NCBI GenBank assembly: GCA_037783545.1 | Contig: JBBELK010000001.1 | Coordinates: forward strand, 2,604,001 to 2,668,000 | DNA length: 64,000 nt | Origin: Henricia sp. BOLD:AAB3569 | Taxonomy: Eukaryota; Echinodermata; Asteroidea; Spinulosida; Echinasteridae | Reading direction: 5' to 3' | Program-made: the position numbers and the translations under genes | Notes under the pieces: generated by a model | Seen by the model: only the letters and a program-made list of their open reading frames with translations | What the model was told of the DNA's origin: nothing | The model's database searches: none | Shown here: positions 11,063-23,203 of the stretch, piece by piece | Layout: the number at the start of each line of letters is the position of its first letter | How positions within the stretch are numbered: the first letter of the stretch is position 1

Positions 11063-12755
11063 CGCCAAAGTACATGGTGTAGCTTTCAGAACAATAAACG
11101 GTCAAGAATTAGATCAGTGCCTAGCTGGTTAATACTGGCATTGGTATTTTTTCCCTATACATTGTACAAATATTTGAATGAAATTATGTTAAGCCTAGAC
11201 TGGTCCCCTGTCTATGTGCGCTACGCTGCTCTCGCTCATATACGACGCGTGGGGAAGTAAATATGTGGACAGGGGGCCAGTCTAGGCTTAAGAGAGTGTA
11301 AATAAAATCCATCCACGTTGGTGTGACTACTTTCCTTTTGACGCGGTCTAGACGAATCCTTGGTACCAAACTGGTTGAGATTTGTCGATTTTACTCAAAA
11401 TTTTGCTCCCTTTTTATCCTTTTCTGATGTTTGAGTCATCATGGAAAAAGAACGACAAGGGTGCAAAAGTCTTGAGATTACAAGGACCTCCGTGGTGTGC
11501 TTTTAAATGTCTGATTTGGAATGTACGGTAAGATTTTTGACACGGGTTTTTGGACCATTAAGGGCAGACAGGAATGTTCCACACGGCGAATGGGGTTAAA
11601 ATGTTAAAGGGCGGTATTTTTTTCATATACATTGAACACGGATTTGGGTAAATTTATATATTGGAATCGATAGCTTATTCAATTCTAAGATATACTTCCC
11701 ACTGACACTTCCGTCGCAAATGTTGCATTTCTGAGATAAATAAATGATAACATTACTGCATAAAGTAATGCACAAAATGACCCGGCGAGCGGTCTGTGCG
11801 TAAGCGCGACAACAGAGGGCGCTGCGCGCGCGCGTGAATGGTTATCTTGTGCACTAACTAAAGGCAATTTTTGAAGAAGAAAACGTGATTTTTCTACAGA
11901 AAAGCAACATTTGCGACAAAAGTGCAAGTGGGAAGAAAAATACCTAAAGGGCTAAAACTAAAAGTGTTATATAAAAAATGATAGGCTAACGTCCCAATAT
12001 AAACGTCAAATAAACACTTTTAGCCTTCTAAAAGTAATAATTAAATAGGGCTTTAGGCCCACTTGTAAATTCCTTCCCTCGGGGTCAAACTCAAACGCCG
12101 ATCGCGACCTCATCGTCATTTTCATAAATTTATGACTTCCGGTATCCGGGGTTTCGTCATTCATCATGTCTCATCAGCTCATTCTGTTAACTTTTAGCAG
12201 TTCGTTTTTTTGTTGTTGATACGTAAGTTAGTGTCCAATTACTGTTCAACATTTATTTGTACATACTTACCCCCTTTTCCTGTAAGCTTTTCACGATCAC
12301 CAAAGGAGAATCTTTGATTCTATCAGTAGGCCTATCACTATCATGTCAGTAAACAAATTTTACGATAAACTTCACTGTATCGCAGATCGACTGCACTGCT
12401 CCAGAGCCGTATATTTAGAGAGTTGCGACATGTAGCGACTTCTTGTTTTTGGTCACGTGGTTAAAATAGCCATTTTGTTTCCTACCGTGAGGATTTTCCC
12501 CGTAGGTTTGTACAGGAGTTCATCAAAAACAGATCGAAAAAACGTTTTTCCGTGACAGCAGACCTGCTGATTTTAACCGTGGAAGTCGGGCTGTAGGTAT
12601 ATCATGTGTGTTAGAAATACTTTTGCCAGTACAATTTGAAAAATGGAGATATCACGAAAAGTGTAGTGTGTTCTCGCGGAGTCGCGAGCGAGTGCATGAC
12701 ATGCATGAAGCGCGCACGGCCGGCCGGGTGCGGTTGAAACCCGGAGGTCAGAGGG
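11063..12755. promoter_or_regulatory. Upstream region of SNX16
   Basis: The region 5' of the SNX16 start codon must hold its promoter or an intron leading to a 5' UTR exon. No TATA box or Inr could be assigned. A GC-rich patch (CGCTGCGCGCGCGCGTG near 11820) and paired ACACTTTTAG blocks near 11960-12020 are visible. A block near 12400-12425 (AGAGCCGTATATTTAGAGAG) recurs inverted near 15017-15037. Confidence 0.35.
11188..11291. mobile_element. Short TIR element (CTTAGACTGG family)
   Basis: The ends are TTAAGCCTAGACTGGTCCCC and the complement GGGGGCCAGTCTAGGCTTAA, about 104 bp in total. Related ends occur at 43349-43450 and a possible single end at about 16415-16440. Confidence 0.75.
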
Positions 12756-13235
12756 AATGCTGGACAACTCGTACCCGGGACAACTCGTACCCAGGTCAAC
12801 TCGTACCCCTTTTGTTGTTATTGTTTTGTTGTAAATTTTTAAAGGTCCTGCGAAATATGGCCCCACTCCCCAAAAAACAGCAACAGTTCCATCCAGCAAA
12901 CATCACAGCAAAAGTCGGCAAAGTTGCGACAGAAAATCCTGGTAAAATAAAAATCCCGGCAAATGTCGCGAAAAATTCCCAGGAAAGTTGTGGCAGAATG
13001 TGGCTGAAATCAGGTCAAAATTCTCAAAAAGGGGCCGGCAAAAGTGGGGTCGCTGCAAACTTTACGGTAAAAGTGTCATTCCAAGTAGGGGGCAAAAGTG
13101 CCAGTAAAACGGTGAAACGGTTTCCCAAAGTTGCACGCGCATAAACGATCATGACGATGGAATGGGTTCGAGTTGTCCCGGTTACGAGTTGACCAGGGTG
13201 GCTCATTTTGGGTGCGAGTTGTCCTGTTTCCGTCG
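12756..13235. mobile_element. Fold-back element with GGACAACTCGTACC ends
   Basis: The left end has three direct copies of a CAACTCGTACCC unit. The right end carries the reverse complements (GGGTTCGAGTTGTCC, TACGAGTTGACC, GGGTGCGAGTTGTCC). The interior has many degenerate GGCAAAAGT/CCGGCAAA units. An open frame of 178 codons across it follows this repeat and is not accepted as a gene. Confidence 0.7.
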
Positions 13236-15341
13236 GAGGTATATTAACCTGGTGGATCGCGGAGGTAGAAATTTTCTTTTACCATGTTTAAAGTTAGACA
13301 TTAATTTTTAAAACTTTAGCTAAACATGCTTAAATTGGAATGACCGTTTGACAAAACGGGGACATTTCCACACTTTGGTCAAATTTACATAATTAAGTAT
13401 TGCAGCTGTATCGCGAATTTTACATCAACCTCCGGCAAAAGATCAATCAATTAGGCCTAATCAATCAATCTACCTCCGGGTACCTCCGGGTTTTATAAAT
13501 GTCCCTGCAGCAGTGCAGTGCAGTCAACATTTACGCGGTTCCAGCTACGCGTAATAAATTTGAGCTATTGGTTGACAATGCTGACTTGAGTCTGGACTCG
13601 ACTCTAGTCCGGACCCGAGTCCCGATTTTCATAGACTCCGCCTCGGTCTCGGCCAGTCAGGACTTAGACTCGGATGGTAAGGACTTAGAGTGGAAAAATT
13701 TGTATTTTAAACAAAAAAATACATTACTTATTGTTTTTTTTTTAACATGTGAAATATAATTTTGAGAATGTGAATTCAACGACTTGAAATTATTTTAAGC
13801 ACTCGAATGTATTTCACCTCCCAAAGAAAGAACATTTCTCGACCTAAAGCAAACTTACGAGCTGCCAGAGATCATTGACACCAAGTATAAATGCACTGAA
13901 GATTTAAACAAGGACTTGGGACTTGGACTCGGTGTTGACTCCACTGCAGCCCTGTTGGTTGACACACCTAATAGTGCAGTAAACTGCTTGTACTTGGAGA
14001 ATGCTGATGTGGGTGGTTCGATTCCACCACTGCTTCAATGCACAAAGTAGTTCAGGATGACACACCAAGTTCTTTGTACTGCAGTTTGCTGTTTCTATTC
14101 ATAGGAAGTTTTAACTTGGTATCATGATCTTAATTACATTAACACACTACACATACTTGCGACTTTGGAAGAAATTGACGTTAAGAACCTTGCACAGGGA
14201 TGCAAGTGCCACAAGATTTATTTAAACCCTCAGTAGCGAAAACAATTCAAAACAGAAAAAAAAAATGATCTGTAAATAATTTTTAAATAATAATTGAAAA
14301 AAATAAAATCAGAGATGGCATGCATTCAGCTAACTGTTTAGTATATTAGTTCAGTAATATGCATGTTTATGCTTGGGGGAAATACAGTAAACGTATTTGT
14401 GAGGAAATATGTACCGGTATGAGATTAGAATAAAATTTTGTACGTGTGTTTCTTAAAAATCTACATGAAGCAGTAAAAAGTATTCTGTGAAGCTTTGGTT
14501 TGTTTGTTAAAGAGGTAATTTATAAGATTATTTTTACAAATAGACCTAGGGAAATTAACTTTTGTGCAAGAAGTGATTAATTTTAAACTCTTAAAACCTT
14601 GATTTTCAGCAGAAAATAGCACATTATCCTGTCTACGTGGGAAAAAGTCATGGAAAAGCCATTGAAAAAGTCTACAAATTCTTTCGCAATATTTGTGTGG
14701 AAGTATCATGATTTATTTAGAAACTCTATTGTATGTAGGCCTATGTAATGTGTGGTTCGATTTTCCTGTCCAAAAAGAATAGCGAAATTCCTTAATTATT
14801 TTAGAAAGAAAAGTATAAAAATACCAAAAAATAATAAAATGTGTCCATGCTTTACATAACAGAAACCAAAATGCGTCGTGAAATCAACGCAAGTCGACGA
14901 AATTGCCGATAAAATCAGTTGAAATGTTTGCCTTTTTATACGTAAACCTATGGCACGCTGGAGGGCGCGCGGCGAAGGTAGGAAACAAAATGGCTTCAAA
15001 TCTCAAGTTGGCGCAACTCTCTAAATATACGGCTCTGCACTGCTCGCGCGCGCGACGCCCTCTCTTGTCGAAAAAGGGAAACAATGGGAGACTTTTGAGA
15101 CGATTGGTGGCAGCAAACAAACCGGTCCTTTTTGGCCTTTTTCCAAATCTCGACTTAGGCTCAGGCTCAGGCTCCGGCTCCATGTGAACCCTATTGTGTG
15201 CATGTGAAACAACGGTCGATTTAGACGACCCGCATGCACAGGTGCATGTCCTTTTTCCTCTGTGCATGTAAGCTCTGGTAAAAGGAAATTCAGTAAAATT
15301 AGACGCGTGTTTCACGTGAATGAAATTCAATGATCGGGATG
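13236..15341. other. Mostly non-coding, GACTCGG-type simple repeat
   Basis: At 13584-13695 and 13905-13950 there are degenerate GACTCGGACTTGGACT-type repeats. At about 15080-15130 a block (GGGAGACTTTTGAGACGATT) is shared with the fold-back at 50248-50391. A TCAGGCTCAGGCTC run lies near 15157-15180. No exon was recognised. Confidence 0.45.
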
Positions 15342-15590
15342 TTTAGATGCACGTAAAACTCGAACGTGAACGCGAATTTTTTCAGCACCGGTCAACTCAT
15401 GAGGAGATATAGAACTCGGGATCGAATCTTGTTCACATCGAAAGTTTTATCTCGCCACGAAAGTCAGAGATGTAGGTCAGTTTTCTTTTCATCTATTCTA
15501 AGGATCTTAAAATAATGACCAAGTGTTCAAAGCATTTCACGTTTGCGTTCGCGTTTTACGTGCATCTAAACCTCCCTGGGCCCTATAGAC
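15342..15590. mobile_element. Fold-back element
   Basis: The ends AGGTTTAGATGCACGTAAAA-like (15347-15365) and TTTTACGTGCATCTAAACCT (15554-15573) are reverse complements, as are the adjacent GAACGTGAACGCGAA and TTTGCGTTCGCG blocks. Interior unrelated to known genes. Confidence 0.7.
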
Positions 15591-15592
15591 AG

Positions 15593-15758
15593 CCGAAGTG
15601 TGACGTATTGCCATGGCAATTGGCTCTCTAAACTAACATGGCCGTCGTTAAAAGTACCATTGCAAAAGCACAGGGACGCGGTTCAGTAATTTTTAGTTTA
15701 TAGAGCCAATTGCCTAGGCAACCAACGAAAGATGACGTATTCACTTCGGCAGTCTATT
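15593..15758. mobile_element. TAGACT-ended MITE, diverged copy
   Basis: The ends are TATAGACAGCCGAAGTGTGA and TTCACTTCGGCAGTCTATTA. A diverged relative of copies at 55596-55762, 59303-59469 and 61336-61505. It keeps GACGTA near both ends and paired GCCATGGCAAT and GCCTAGGCAAC palindromes. Confidence 0.7.
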
Positions 15759-15894
15759 AGCAAGTGATGACTGACGTACATGTACTTCCTTTCACATGCA
15801 TGCACTTTTAGTGGCTCGAAACTACTCGAGGTACCTTCGCCCTTGCTTGTACCGATGTTTTGTAAACTAATTTATACGGTTCCATAAAGCAATG

Positions 15895-16053
15895 CAGTGA
15901 TTATACCAACCACGTTGCTTCCACATCCAAACTGGAGATTGCAAATTTCCTGTTGGATAGTATTGGGAGGCATTTTATATATATGATTGTTAGATTAGAA
16001 CAAAATCCATTTTCTGGAGAAAAAAAATCTGAGTGAACAAGCTCGTTTAATAA
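15895..16053. repeat. Interspersed repeat F, copy 1
   Basis: The module has GTGATTATACCAACC, CACATCCAAACTGGAGATTG, TCCTGTTGGATAGTATTGGG, GATTGTTAGATTAGAACAAA and TCTGAGTGAACAAGCTC. Other copies: about 48711-48858, 57660-57812 and 60377-60519. Partial ends lie at 9130-9190, 61787-61840 and 62005-62071. All are in the same orientation with no TIR, suggesting a retroposed or fragmentary element. Confidence 0.75.
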
Positions 16054-16059
16054 CTGCAC

Positions 16060-17340
16060 CGTTACTATGCTCATAATATCAACACATCTTAAATTTAAAA
16101 TCACAACTCTACATGTACCATTAAAATAATACAATGCATAACATTATATATGCATAAAAGAACACACTGGAATTTATACGCGATATAGTAGTAATAGTTA
16201 TCAACCTTAAACAATGGAAAACGAAAGTGGCGTTAGGTAGTCGCCGTAGTGTGGCTGAAAAGTTTACTGAAACTTTCCATACAAGTAATTGTGGTACATG
16301 TAGTCTAAACTAGAGTTAAATTCGCTGTTTCAGATTATAAAGAGTTTATCGATATGGGCGCCGCCATTCCGGCTTGACGCTATGGGTACCAAAATAGGGC
16401 AACACCAAAACGCTTAGACTGGTTCCCGTCCACATATTCCACACAGGAGAATATAAGGACAGGTAAAGTGCGCTTCATCTTGATCTGTAATTGGTCGTCT
16501 TTGCGCGTGCGCATTGTGTTTTTTATATTTAAAAATTGGCCAAACCCTTTGCTTTAGGCAATGTACTTTATTTACATAATTGGATATGTTCGACACGCAC
16601 GGCCAAGTTACAAATGTCAATACAAAATCTGCGCACTTACTAAAAAAATAATAATAATAATAACCACGTGACGGGCAGAATTCTGCCCGTCATGGCTGCC
16701 CTTTACCGATCCCTATATTTTCGCAATAAGCGTACCAATCTATAGGGATCGGGAACCAATCTACAAAACGCTGTGCCCGTTTTGCCCACACATAGCACTT
16801 AGCAAAATATGGCGGCACCCATATTGGCGCAACATGTACAATCCTATGACAGAGAGATACGACATTAACTTGCAATTATGGGAGACGCCATCTTGTTTAC
16901 TTAGCAAGGCACAACTTGGAATTGAGACTCAAATGTTTAGCGCGGAGAACTTGAAAAGACACTACAGTTGCTATTCTTTGAGATATTAAATTTTGTTTTG
17001 ATAAAAATTAAACCTTTTGCATTTTAGTGAGGACATTTTTGGAAACAGAATGGCGTTGGTGAATCACTCATGTCGCAACTCTTTCTTTAAAGGGATTCTA
17101 CAATTTTCTGCATTCAACTCTATGGCTACTGGGCGCACATGGAAATAACCAAAAGAGCGTATACATGTATTTATTTAGATTAGTTACTGTACTTTACTGC
17201 AAGACATCATAGTGACACAAAGTGGGAATATAGAATAGATACTTTTTGCAAGGTTATATTTTGTGTGTGTCACAAAAGCATCTTCAAGAGTTTAGATTTG
17301 TTTACCACATTGTATAATTGAGATCAATGGTTTTCACGAC
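16060..17340. other. Non-coding, minor repeats
   Basis: No exon recognised. A small inverted pair (GATCCCTATATTTTCG near 16709 and TATAGGGATCGGG near 16741) and a candidate CTTAGACTGG end at about 16415 are the only structure seen. Confidence 0.4.
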
Positions 17341-17350
17341 GCACAAGCAT

Positions 17351-17553
17351 CATATGCAGCGCAATATGTGGCAGAGGGTATCCCCTACCATTGTTCCTCT
17401 ATTGTGTCTCAAACATCCAAGGAATTCCAAAGGAATTCCTTTCAGTTTTTAGGGGAGGGGGTAGTGGTTGGTGCGTTAACAAAAGGGAAGAGTGTGTTGA
17501 GGAATAGGGGCGTTAGTGGGGAGTCCCTTTGCCACATATCGTGCTGGGTATAA
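17351..17553. mobile_element. MITE B (CACGATATGTGGCA ends), copy 1
   Basis: The left end has ATATGTGGCAGAGGGTATCC and the right end TTTGCCACATATCGTG. The interior has CAAACATCCAAGGAATTCC and GTGCGTTAACAAAAGGGAAG. Other copies: 38699-38916, 42757-42955 and 43770-44013. A short open frame across it is not a gene. Confidence 0.82.
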
Positions 17554-17657
17554 CAAGCATGGGTGGATTACTTAAATGCTTCAATATGCCTAGCACCGTT
17601 GACTTTTAAAAAAATCATCCATATACTTATTGGATGTAAGAAATATTAACCAAAACC

Positions 17658-17798
17658 TTAAAGGCAGAGGCTCTTCAATGCGCGCGTGAGGCCAAATTCG
17701 TGCCACGAAATACGCAGCTCCATGCCTTTGCTATGGAGCTGCGTATTTCGTGGCACGAATTTGGCCTCACACGCGCATTGACGAGCCTGTGCCTTTAA
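17658..17798. mobile_element. TTAA-flanked hairpin MITE, copy 2
   Basis: TTAA at 17658-17661 and 17795-17798. The arms of about 60 nt are nearly perfect complements (CCAAATTCGTGCCACGAAAT and its complement), with loop CATGCCTTTGCTATG. The short loop and strong stem are shared with the copy at 50772-50912. Confidence 0.88.
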
Positions 17799-19199
17799 AG
17801 CCCCATACATCATTTGCCGTTACCTAAAATTTTACCTTACGAGTTGACGAGAAAAACCCGACTAAAACAAACAGTTGCCAACGATGGTATACAAGTACCA
17901 CATGATTTTTCCCTTGTAAAAGTGTATCGTTGTGAGAGAAATTGTGAGCTGAAAAAAAATGTAATGCAGACAATATTTTTTACCACTCAATAAACACAAA
18001 AACCGCGTGCATATACACTGTAGATATTTCAGGTTTTCTGAAGTATTACTGCATCTATAAGTCTGAAATTTCTACAAGGCAGTTTATCAACATTATTCTT
18101 TAGTTATGTAATGCTGTTGTTCCTGTTTTTCCAATTATGTAATCTGTCTTAAATTACGACAGGTTTCAGTTTGCGTCAGTTTGTGAAAACGGAAATTATT
18201 TGCTATACTGATGACACTTTACATGCACTACAGGTACAATGTCAGTGCAGTGCGCGATGTCACTAACGACAAGTTTTTAACAATAATGTACATGCACATG
18301 TAGTACAATGTATAAAAGAAAGTTCCGCCAACAAAATTTGCACTGTTGACGATGTGGATACATTCGTATTTGCATGCACACATACTGTTTTCAATGACAC
18401 TTAGAACTGAGACAAAAATCAAAGTATCAAATTTTCAATATACATGTAGTTTGGAAAACAACAAAACTTCACCGTAATATTATCAAGGACACCTTAACAT
18501 TTTGGCAAAAGTTGCAACTTAATAATATATCTCATATAATATATGTACGCAAATTATTTAGAAATAAAATTTACAACCTGTTCTAATTATAGGCCTAAGT
18601 GATCAAAAGAAAGCCAACTTGGTTCCATACGTACATAAGTTACACAACTACAATAATATAGTTGGGACGGTCCAAACGTCCCCAAAGCCCCGTTACATGT
18701 ATACCATTTGTAATGACCCAAAATGTTGACTCATTAGTCGACACGAAACACCTTACTCGAAGTTTTGACAGTAACATATTAACAAAACAACAGGAGTTTA
18801 TTTCTGTCCAAGGTTATTCTTTTTTTGGGGAAAGTACATCTAAACCTCTCTAATGTTAAAGATCTATTGTCCGTGCGTTTTGGGTGTGGTACCTCGAAAA
18901 ATAAACATTTTTAAAAATTGATATTTTTCTACAAACATAAACGTTATTTGCTTTCAAATGAGACATGAAAAAAAAAATCAACCAAGGTTTAGTTATGGAA
19001 CAATTCCTGTCAATATTTGAAATATTGGCAGTCCGCCAATAATTCAACTTACAACAAGGCGCAAAAACGGCCGATGCCTAAAGCGATTTTGATAGCAGTA
19101 TTTTAAGATTTTATAATTATCCCTTTTGATGCAATTTGATATCTCTTCACTACTGCAGCATTATTACTGCAAATAAGCACACCCCAACTTTACGTAAAA
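17799..19199. other. Non-coding region 3' of ZNFX1-like gene
   Basis: Includes the ZNFX1-like 3' UTR. TTTATT at 18797-18802 (AATAAA on the minus strand), about 400 nt past the stop codon, is a candidate polyadenylation signal. A GAGTTGACGAGAAAAACCC block at about 17839-17860 recurs at 37120-37145, 48485-48505 and 59700-59720. No exon seen. Confidence 0.4.
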
Positions 19200-22100
19200 C
19201 TATTCAAAATCCTGCAAATCATAATTATCAAGATTTGCCTGTTCAGACCAAGCAGAAAATTGTGCTCCGTCCATCTCAGGAGCAACCGTGTTGCCGCTGG
19301 TCAGTCGGTGTTGGGTCCCCCCTATCGATGACTTGCACTCCGGACAAACGCTTTGCTGCATCGCTCCACCGCATTCTCCGATGGCGTACACGTGTCCGTT
19401 CGGACACTTGTACCAATGACCTATGGACAGGCCGATTGCTTTAACAATCATGATCCTGGTCTCGTTGCTGACTCCCAGGCCACCAACACTCTTTCGTAGT
19501 TTATCTAGTTCATCTCGGACTTCTTTCTCCATTTCGGAAGTTAGCGGTTTGCCACTGTAGAGCAGTTTATCGACGTTATCTATGTCTGTTTGCAGATCTT
19601 CCCGATTCCCTGATGATCCAGGTGTGTCAATCGTGTCCAAGATGGCGCATGCTTGATAGCAAAGCGCGAGACGTCGAAGTTCCTGAGGAAAATCGATCAG
19701 CTCTTGTTCTGTACCTCGAAATGGTCTGGATTGATTGAACAGTCGTTGTCCCACTTTACAAAGCTCGTATTCAGTCTTATCTTTTCTCTTTAAACGTGCA
19801 GCAAAATTATTCAGTTGCTTTTTCAGTTTTATCACTTCAAGCGCAAAATTGGTCTGATTCAGAAGTACAGTCAAGTCATAGAGAGATGGTGTCACGGATT
19901 GCAAGGGTCTGGTTGTGATTCTTATCGCTGGCTCTGGGAAGTAACCACTCTGTTTCACCTGAGGCAAGAGTGACTCAATCTCCCGTTTCCTTCGGGTGAT
20001 GAGGTCAGTATTTCCCAAGATCTGACGTTTGATTGTGTCAACATCAGCCAGAGTCTTGTTGATGATTCGGTTGTAGCGTGTGCTTCTTCTTATCGGGGTT
20101 TTACAATTCGGACATGATTTCAGCTGAATGACAACGGAAGAACGTCCATCTTCTGGTGTCGAGAAAGACTCAGAGTCCTGCATCATCCATTGATCAAGGC
20201 CCGAGACCTCGATGACGTGTTGGCAGTCTTTAAGCTGCACGAAGCGAGCATCATCTTCGTCTTCGTTGCCGAAGAATATTTCTGTAACCTCTGGGCTGTT
20301 GCAGACGCGGCATAAGGAAGGACAAGGCTCCCCACACATGCCGATACATGGGTGATTACATGCGAGTACCTTCTCGCAAGGCCGATCGCACGGCGGCCGA
20401 TCACAGGGCTCGCTGCATTTTTTGCTGCATTCATAGTGTGGACAGCGCCATCTACACGGCTCCTGGCATGGTGAACAAGGCTCACAGCATTTCTTTGGGC
20501 ACTTACTGTGAAGACATCGATTTTCACAGAGACTCTGACAGGGAGGGCAATTTCCCGTACAATGATCTCTGCACTTGTGCCCACACACAAGGATCCGACT
20601 GCATCTGAGTCTGCAAGAGGCATGGAGCCTTCCACCGAGACAGGAAGAGCATTTGCCCGGGCATTTGTGACTACACGCTAGAATCGTGCTGCAAGGCGCT
20701 GGGCACTGGTCGCTTTTATAACTGCACGGAAAAGTCTCTTTGTGACCACAAGGTAAATCAGTGCGCAACACTTTCTCAAGACACGGGATAGTGCAAGGTT
20801 TTCCGCACTTGTTCCGGCATCCGTGGCCGCATGGAAGCTTCTTTTCACACTTCTCTTTGCAATCAAAGTAATCGGGATTGCTGTAGCACTCCATAGTAGC
20901 ATCGTGACCGCATCTCGGAAGGCGTTTCTTTACCTTCCGTTGGCAGAGCTTGGAACAATCTTCGCCACAGAGATTTTTACACTTATGCTTCTCTTTGCAA
21001 ATTTCCCTTTCGCACGGTTTATTGCATTTGAATCGTTGGTGTGAGCGGTCATCTGGGTGGCATAACCGACTACACACGTGGCCACAAGATAAACGAAACT
21101 CACAAGGGCAATTGCATCCTCCCTGGGGCACCAACCTGAAATCTGCGGCGCTCTTCACCTTAGTTTCGATACCGGGATGAAGGGGGCAGGCTAGAACGAG
21201 AAAGTTACCAAGAAGCTGTTTCTGCTTCATGTCGTTTGTGATCGCTTTCCACTTCTTACTCTGTGAGGCAAGCTGGTCGAAATTTCCGACACAGAAGAGA
21301 CCCATCCTGGCCCGAGAGAGCATTACGCACACCCGGTTGTGCGTTTGGAGAAATCCGATTTTTTCTTCTTCGTTGCTTCGGACGAGAGACAGCAATATAA
21401 TGTCACACTCTTCCCCTTGATAATTATCCACTACGGCGAAGCGCACATCTTTTATTTCTCGTTCAAGCAGCTTAGATTTTATAGACAACAACTGACCGGT
21501 ATAAACCGTCAAGATGGTGACTTGGGAAGGGGAGTAGCCTTGTTGAAGGAGGTAGTTGCAAAGGGCAACTGTGAAGTCCGCTTCATGTTCACTAGAATGA
21601 CTTTTCGTCCCATCATCATTGCTGTCTTCCATGTATTTATGGTTGAGGAAAAATATGTTCGTGGAGACCCCTCGGACGTTCTCTCTACTCAGAACAGAGG
21701 GGTCGTTTTGAAGATCCGGGTAGAAATGATTCTTCATTATCTCAGCAATCTCGGGTCTCATGCGGTGTTGCCGTGCCAGTGTCTGGTACGGGAAACTGTT
21801 GTTGATCATCCGTTCGAAGAGGGAGATGTCAAGGTTGTACTGCTTCGCCAGTCGGTAAACAGCAGGTTTGGGCCTCAGCTGCTGATGATCACCAATCAGG
21901 ATCAAATGCTCGCAGTGCTTATTCAGGGTGGTGATAACGTGGGCTTCCATCACTTCGGCTGCTTCCTCGACCACCACGATGCGGGGACGGACGCGCTGCA
22001 GAATCGACCGGCACTTGGCCGCACCTGTTGTGGTCATGCCAATGACGTTTACATCTCGCAGAATCCGATAGACGTCCTCATTCTCAATATCCTTGATTTC

Positions 22101-23203
22101 AAGGGTGTATCTGTCGTACTCACACGCATGTTTTACAGTATCACAGAGGCAAATTAATCGGTATGCGTGAACCCAGTATCTGTATAGCTTCCACCTGTTT
22201 TCGGGAGAAAGACGCCACACGTCTCTGACACTGGCCGCCTCAGATTCGATCATCCGCTCGGAACTTTCCATTTTCCCCTCAATGATTTCCGCAGCCTCAA
22301 TATTTTCTGCCATAGATATGAACTTTCGCAGCACGAAATCCTCTGTTCTGCTTTGTTTAGTCTGAAGGCAGTCGATTTGAAAGAGGTTCGGGCTTGTGTC
22401 CAGTTCGTCGTCTAGCTGTCTTTCATCGGGAAAATCAGGTTGTACGTGTGATGGACTTTCTTTATCCCGATCCGCCCCAGAGTTTATAAAGTAGGAATTT
22501 GAATACGCGATTGTGAACTGGTGCAACTCCAACCATTTGGACATTACTGGGACACCTTCGCCTCCTCCTCTAGCAAGAATACTATCAACGTGATCCCTCT
22601 CCATGACACACTTTAACTTCTGAAAGCTGACTATTTCCTTCTTGAAGGTCATCGCTTCCTTGGTTTTGTTTTCAATTTCCTCCTTTTCCTCATCTCTCAG
22701 TCCGAACAGACGTTTCTTGAAATAATAATCACGGCGTCTCATCTGCGAGGCAAATACCTTGGCATGCCTGACGTTCTTCAAGTTGTACTCCGCAAGTTTC
22801 TCACTTTTACTTCGACTACCGATTCGGACAATGTCCGTTTCAAATTGAAGTACGCCTTCCAGAAACTGGTCGAGTGCGTGATTTGTGTAACACACAACAA
22901 GAATTGGATCTTTCCTGTGGCCCGACCACACTTCTCTGTTCTTTAGAAGGGCCTTCATTATCTTTAGTCCCACGTATGTTTTTCCTGTTCCAGGTGGGCC
23001 CTGTATTATTGCCATTTCCTGTGTGAGTGCAGCATAAAAAGCCCGTCGCTGAGACTCGTCCAAACCGATGGTGGCTCCATCAGGCCATTTGTCGTATTCA
23101 AGTAGGGGCACTTTACTCATATCGGATAGGCAGGAACCGTTCGCCGTGTTGTGTGCTTGCGAGACACCCTTTTTTGTAGCATCTTCGCGAATTGTTTTTT
23201 TTT
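19200..23203 (-). CDS. ZNFX1: ZNFX1-like: SF1 helicase, NFX1 fingers, RZ finger
   Basis: NFX1-type zinc finger-containing protein 1 homologue, 3' and larger part. First ATG of this frame is at 23120; the frame is open back to the homopolymer at 23195-23203 and beyond. Numbering from that ATG (1,306 aa): Walker A GPPGTGKT at 41-48; long 1A-1B insert to about 380; motif II VVVEEAAEV near 382-390 (a DEAA-type box with Glu first, as in this family); GDHQQLRPKP at 410-419; RQHRMRPEI at 450-458; VDNYQGEECDIILLSLVRSN at 564-583; VMLSRARMG at 599-607. A Cys/His-rich NFX1 finger array spans about 669-940, with CGH-type units. The RZ finger is at 1234-1262 (GHWYKCPNGHVY, then CPEC). In animals ZNFX1 acts in RNA surveillance, antiviral sensing and small-RNA inheritance. 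Known full length in human is about 1,918 aa. No introns occur in this part, and the opposite strand carries unrelated shadow frames. Confidence 0.92.

Noticed and set aside
12608-13144. 178-codon plus-strand frame
   Set aside because: Runs through inverted terminal units and GGCAAAAGT-like repeats of a fold-back element; composition follows the repeat.
14884-15330. 148-codon minus-strand frame
   Set aside because: Contains simple Glu-Pro repeats from a GGCTCA run and overlaps an equally open plus-strand frame; no splice or homology support.
20183-20635. 150-codon minus-strand frame
   Set aside because: Alternate frame through the Cys-rich zinc-finger array of the ZNFX1-like gene.
21339-22157. 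272-codon open frame on the plus strand
   Set aside because: Antisense shadow of the ZNFX1-like helicase; no recognisable protein.
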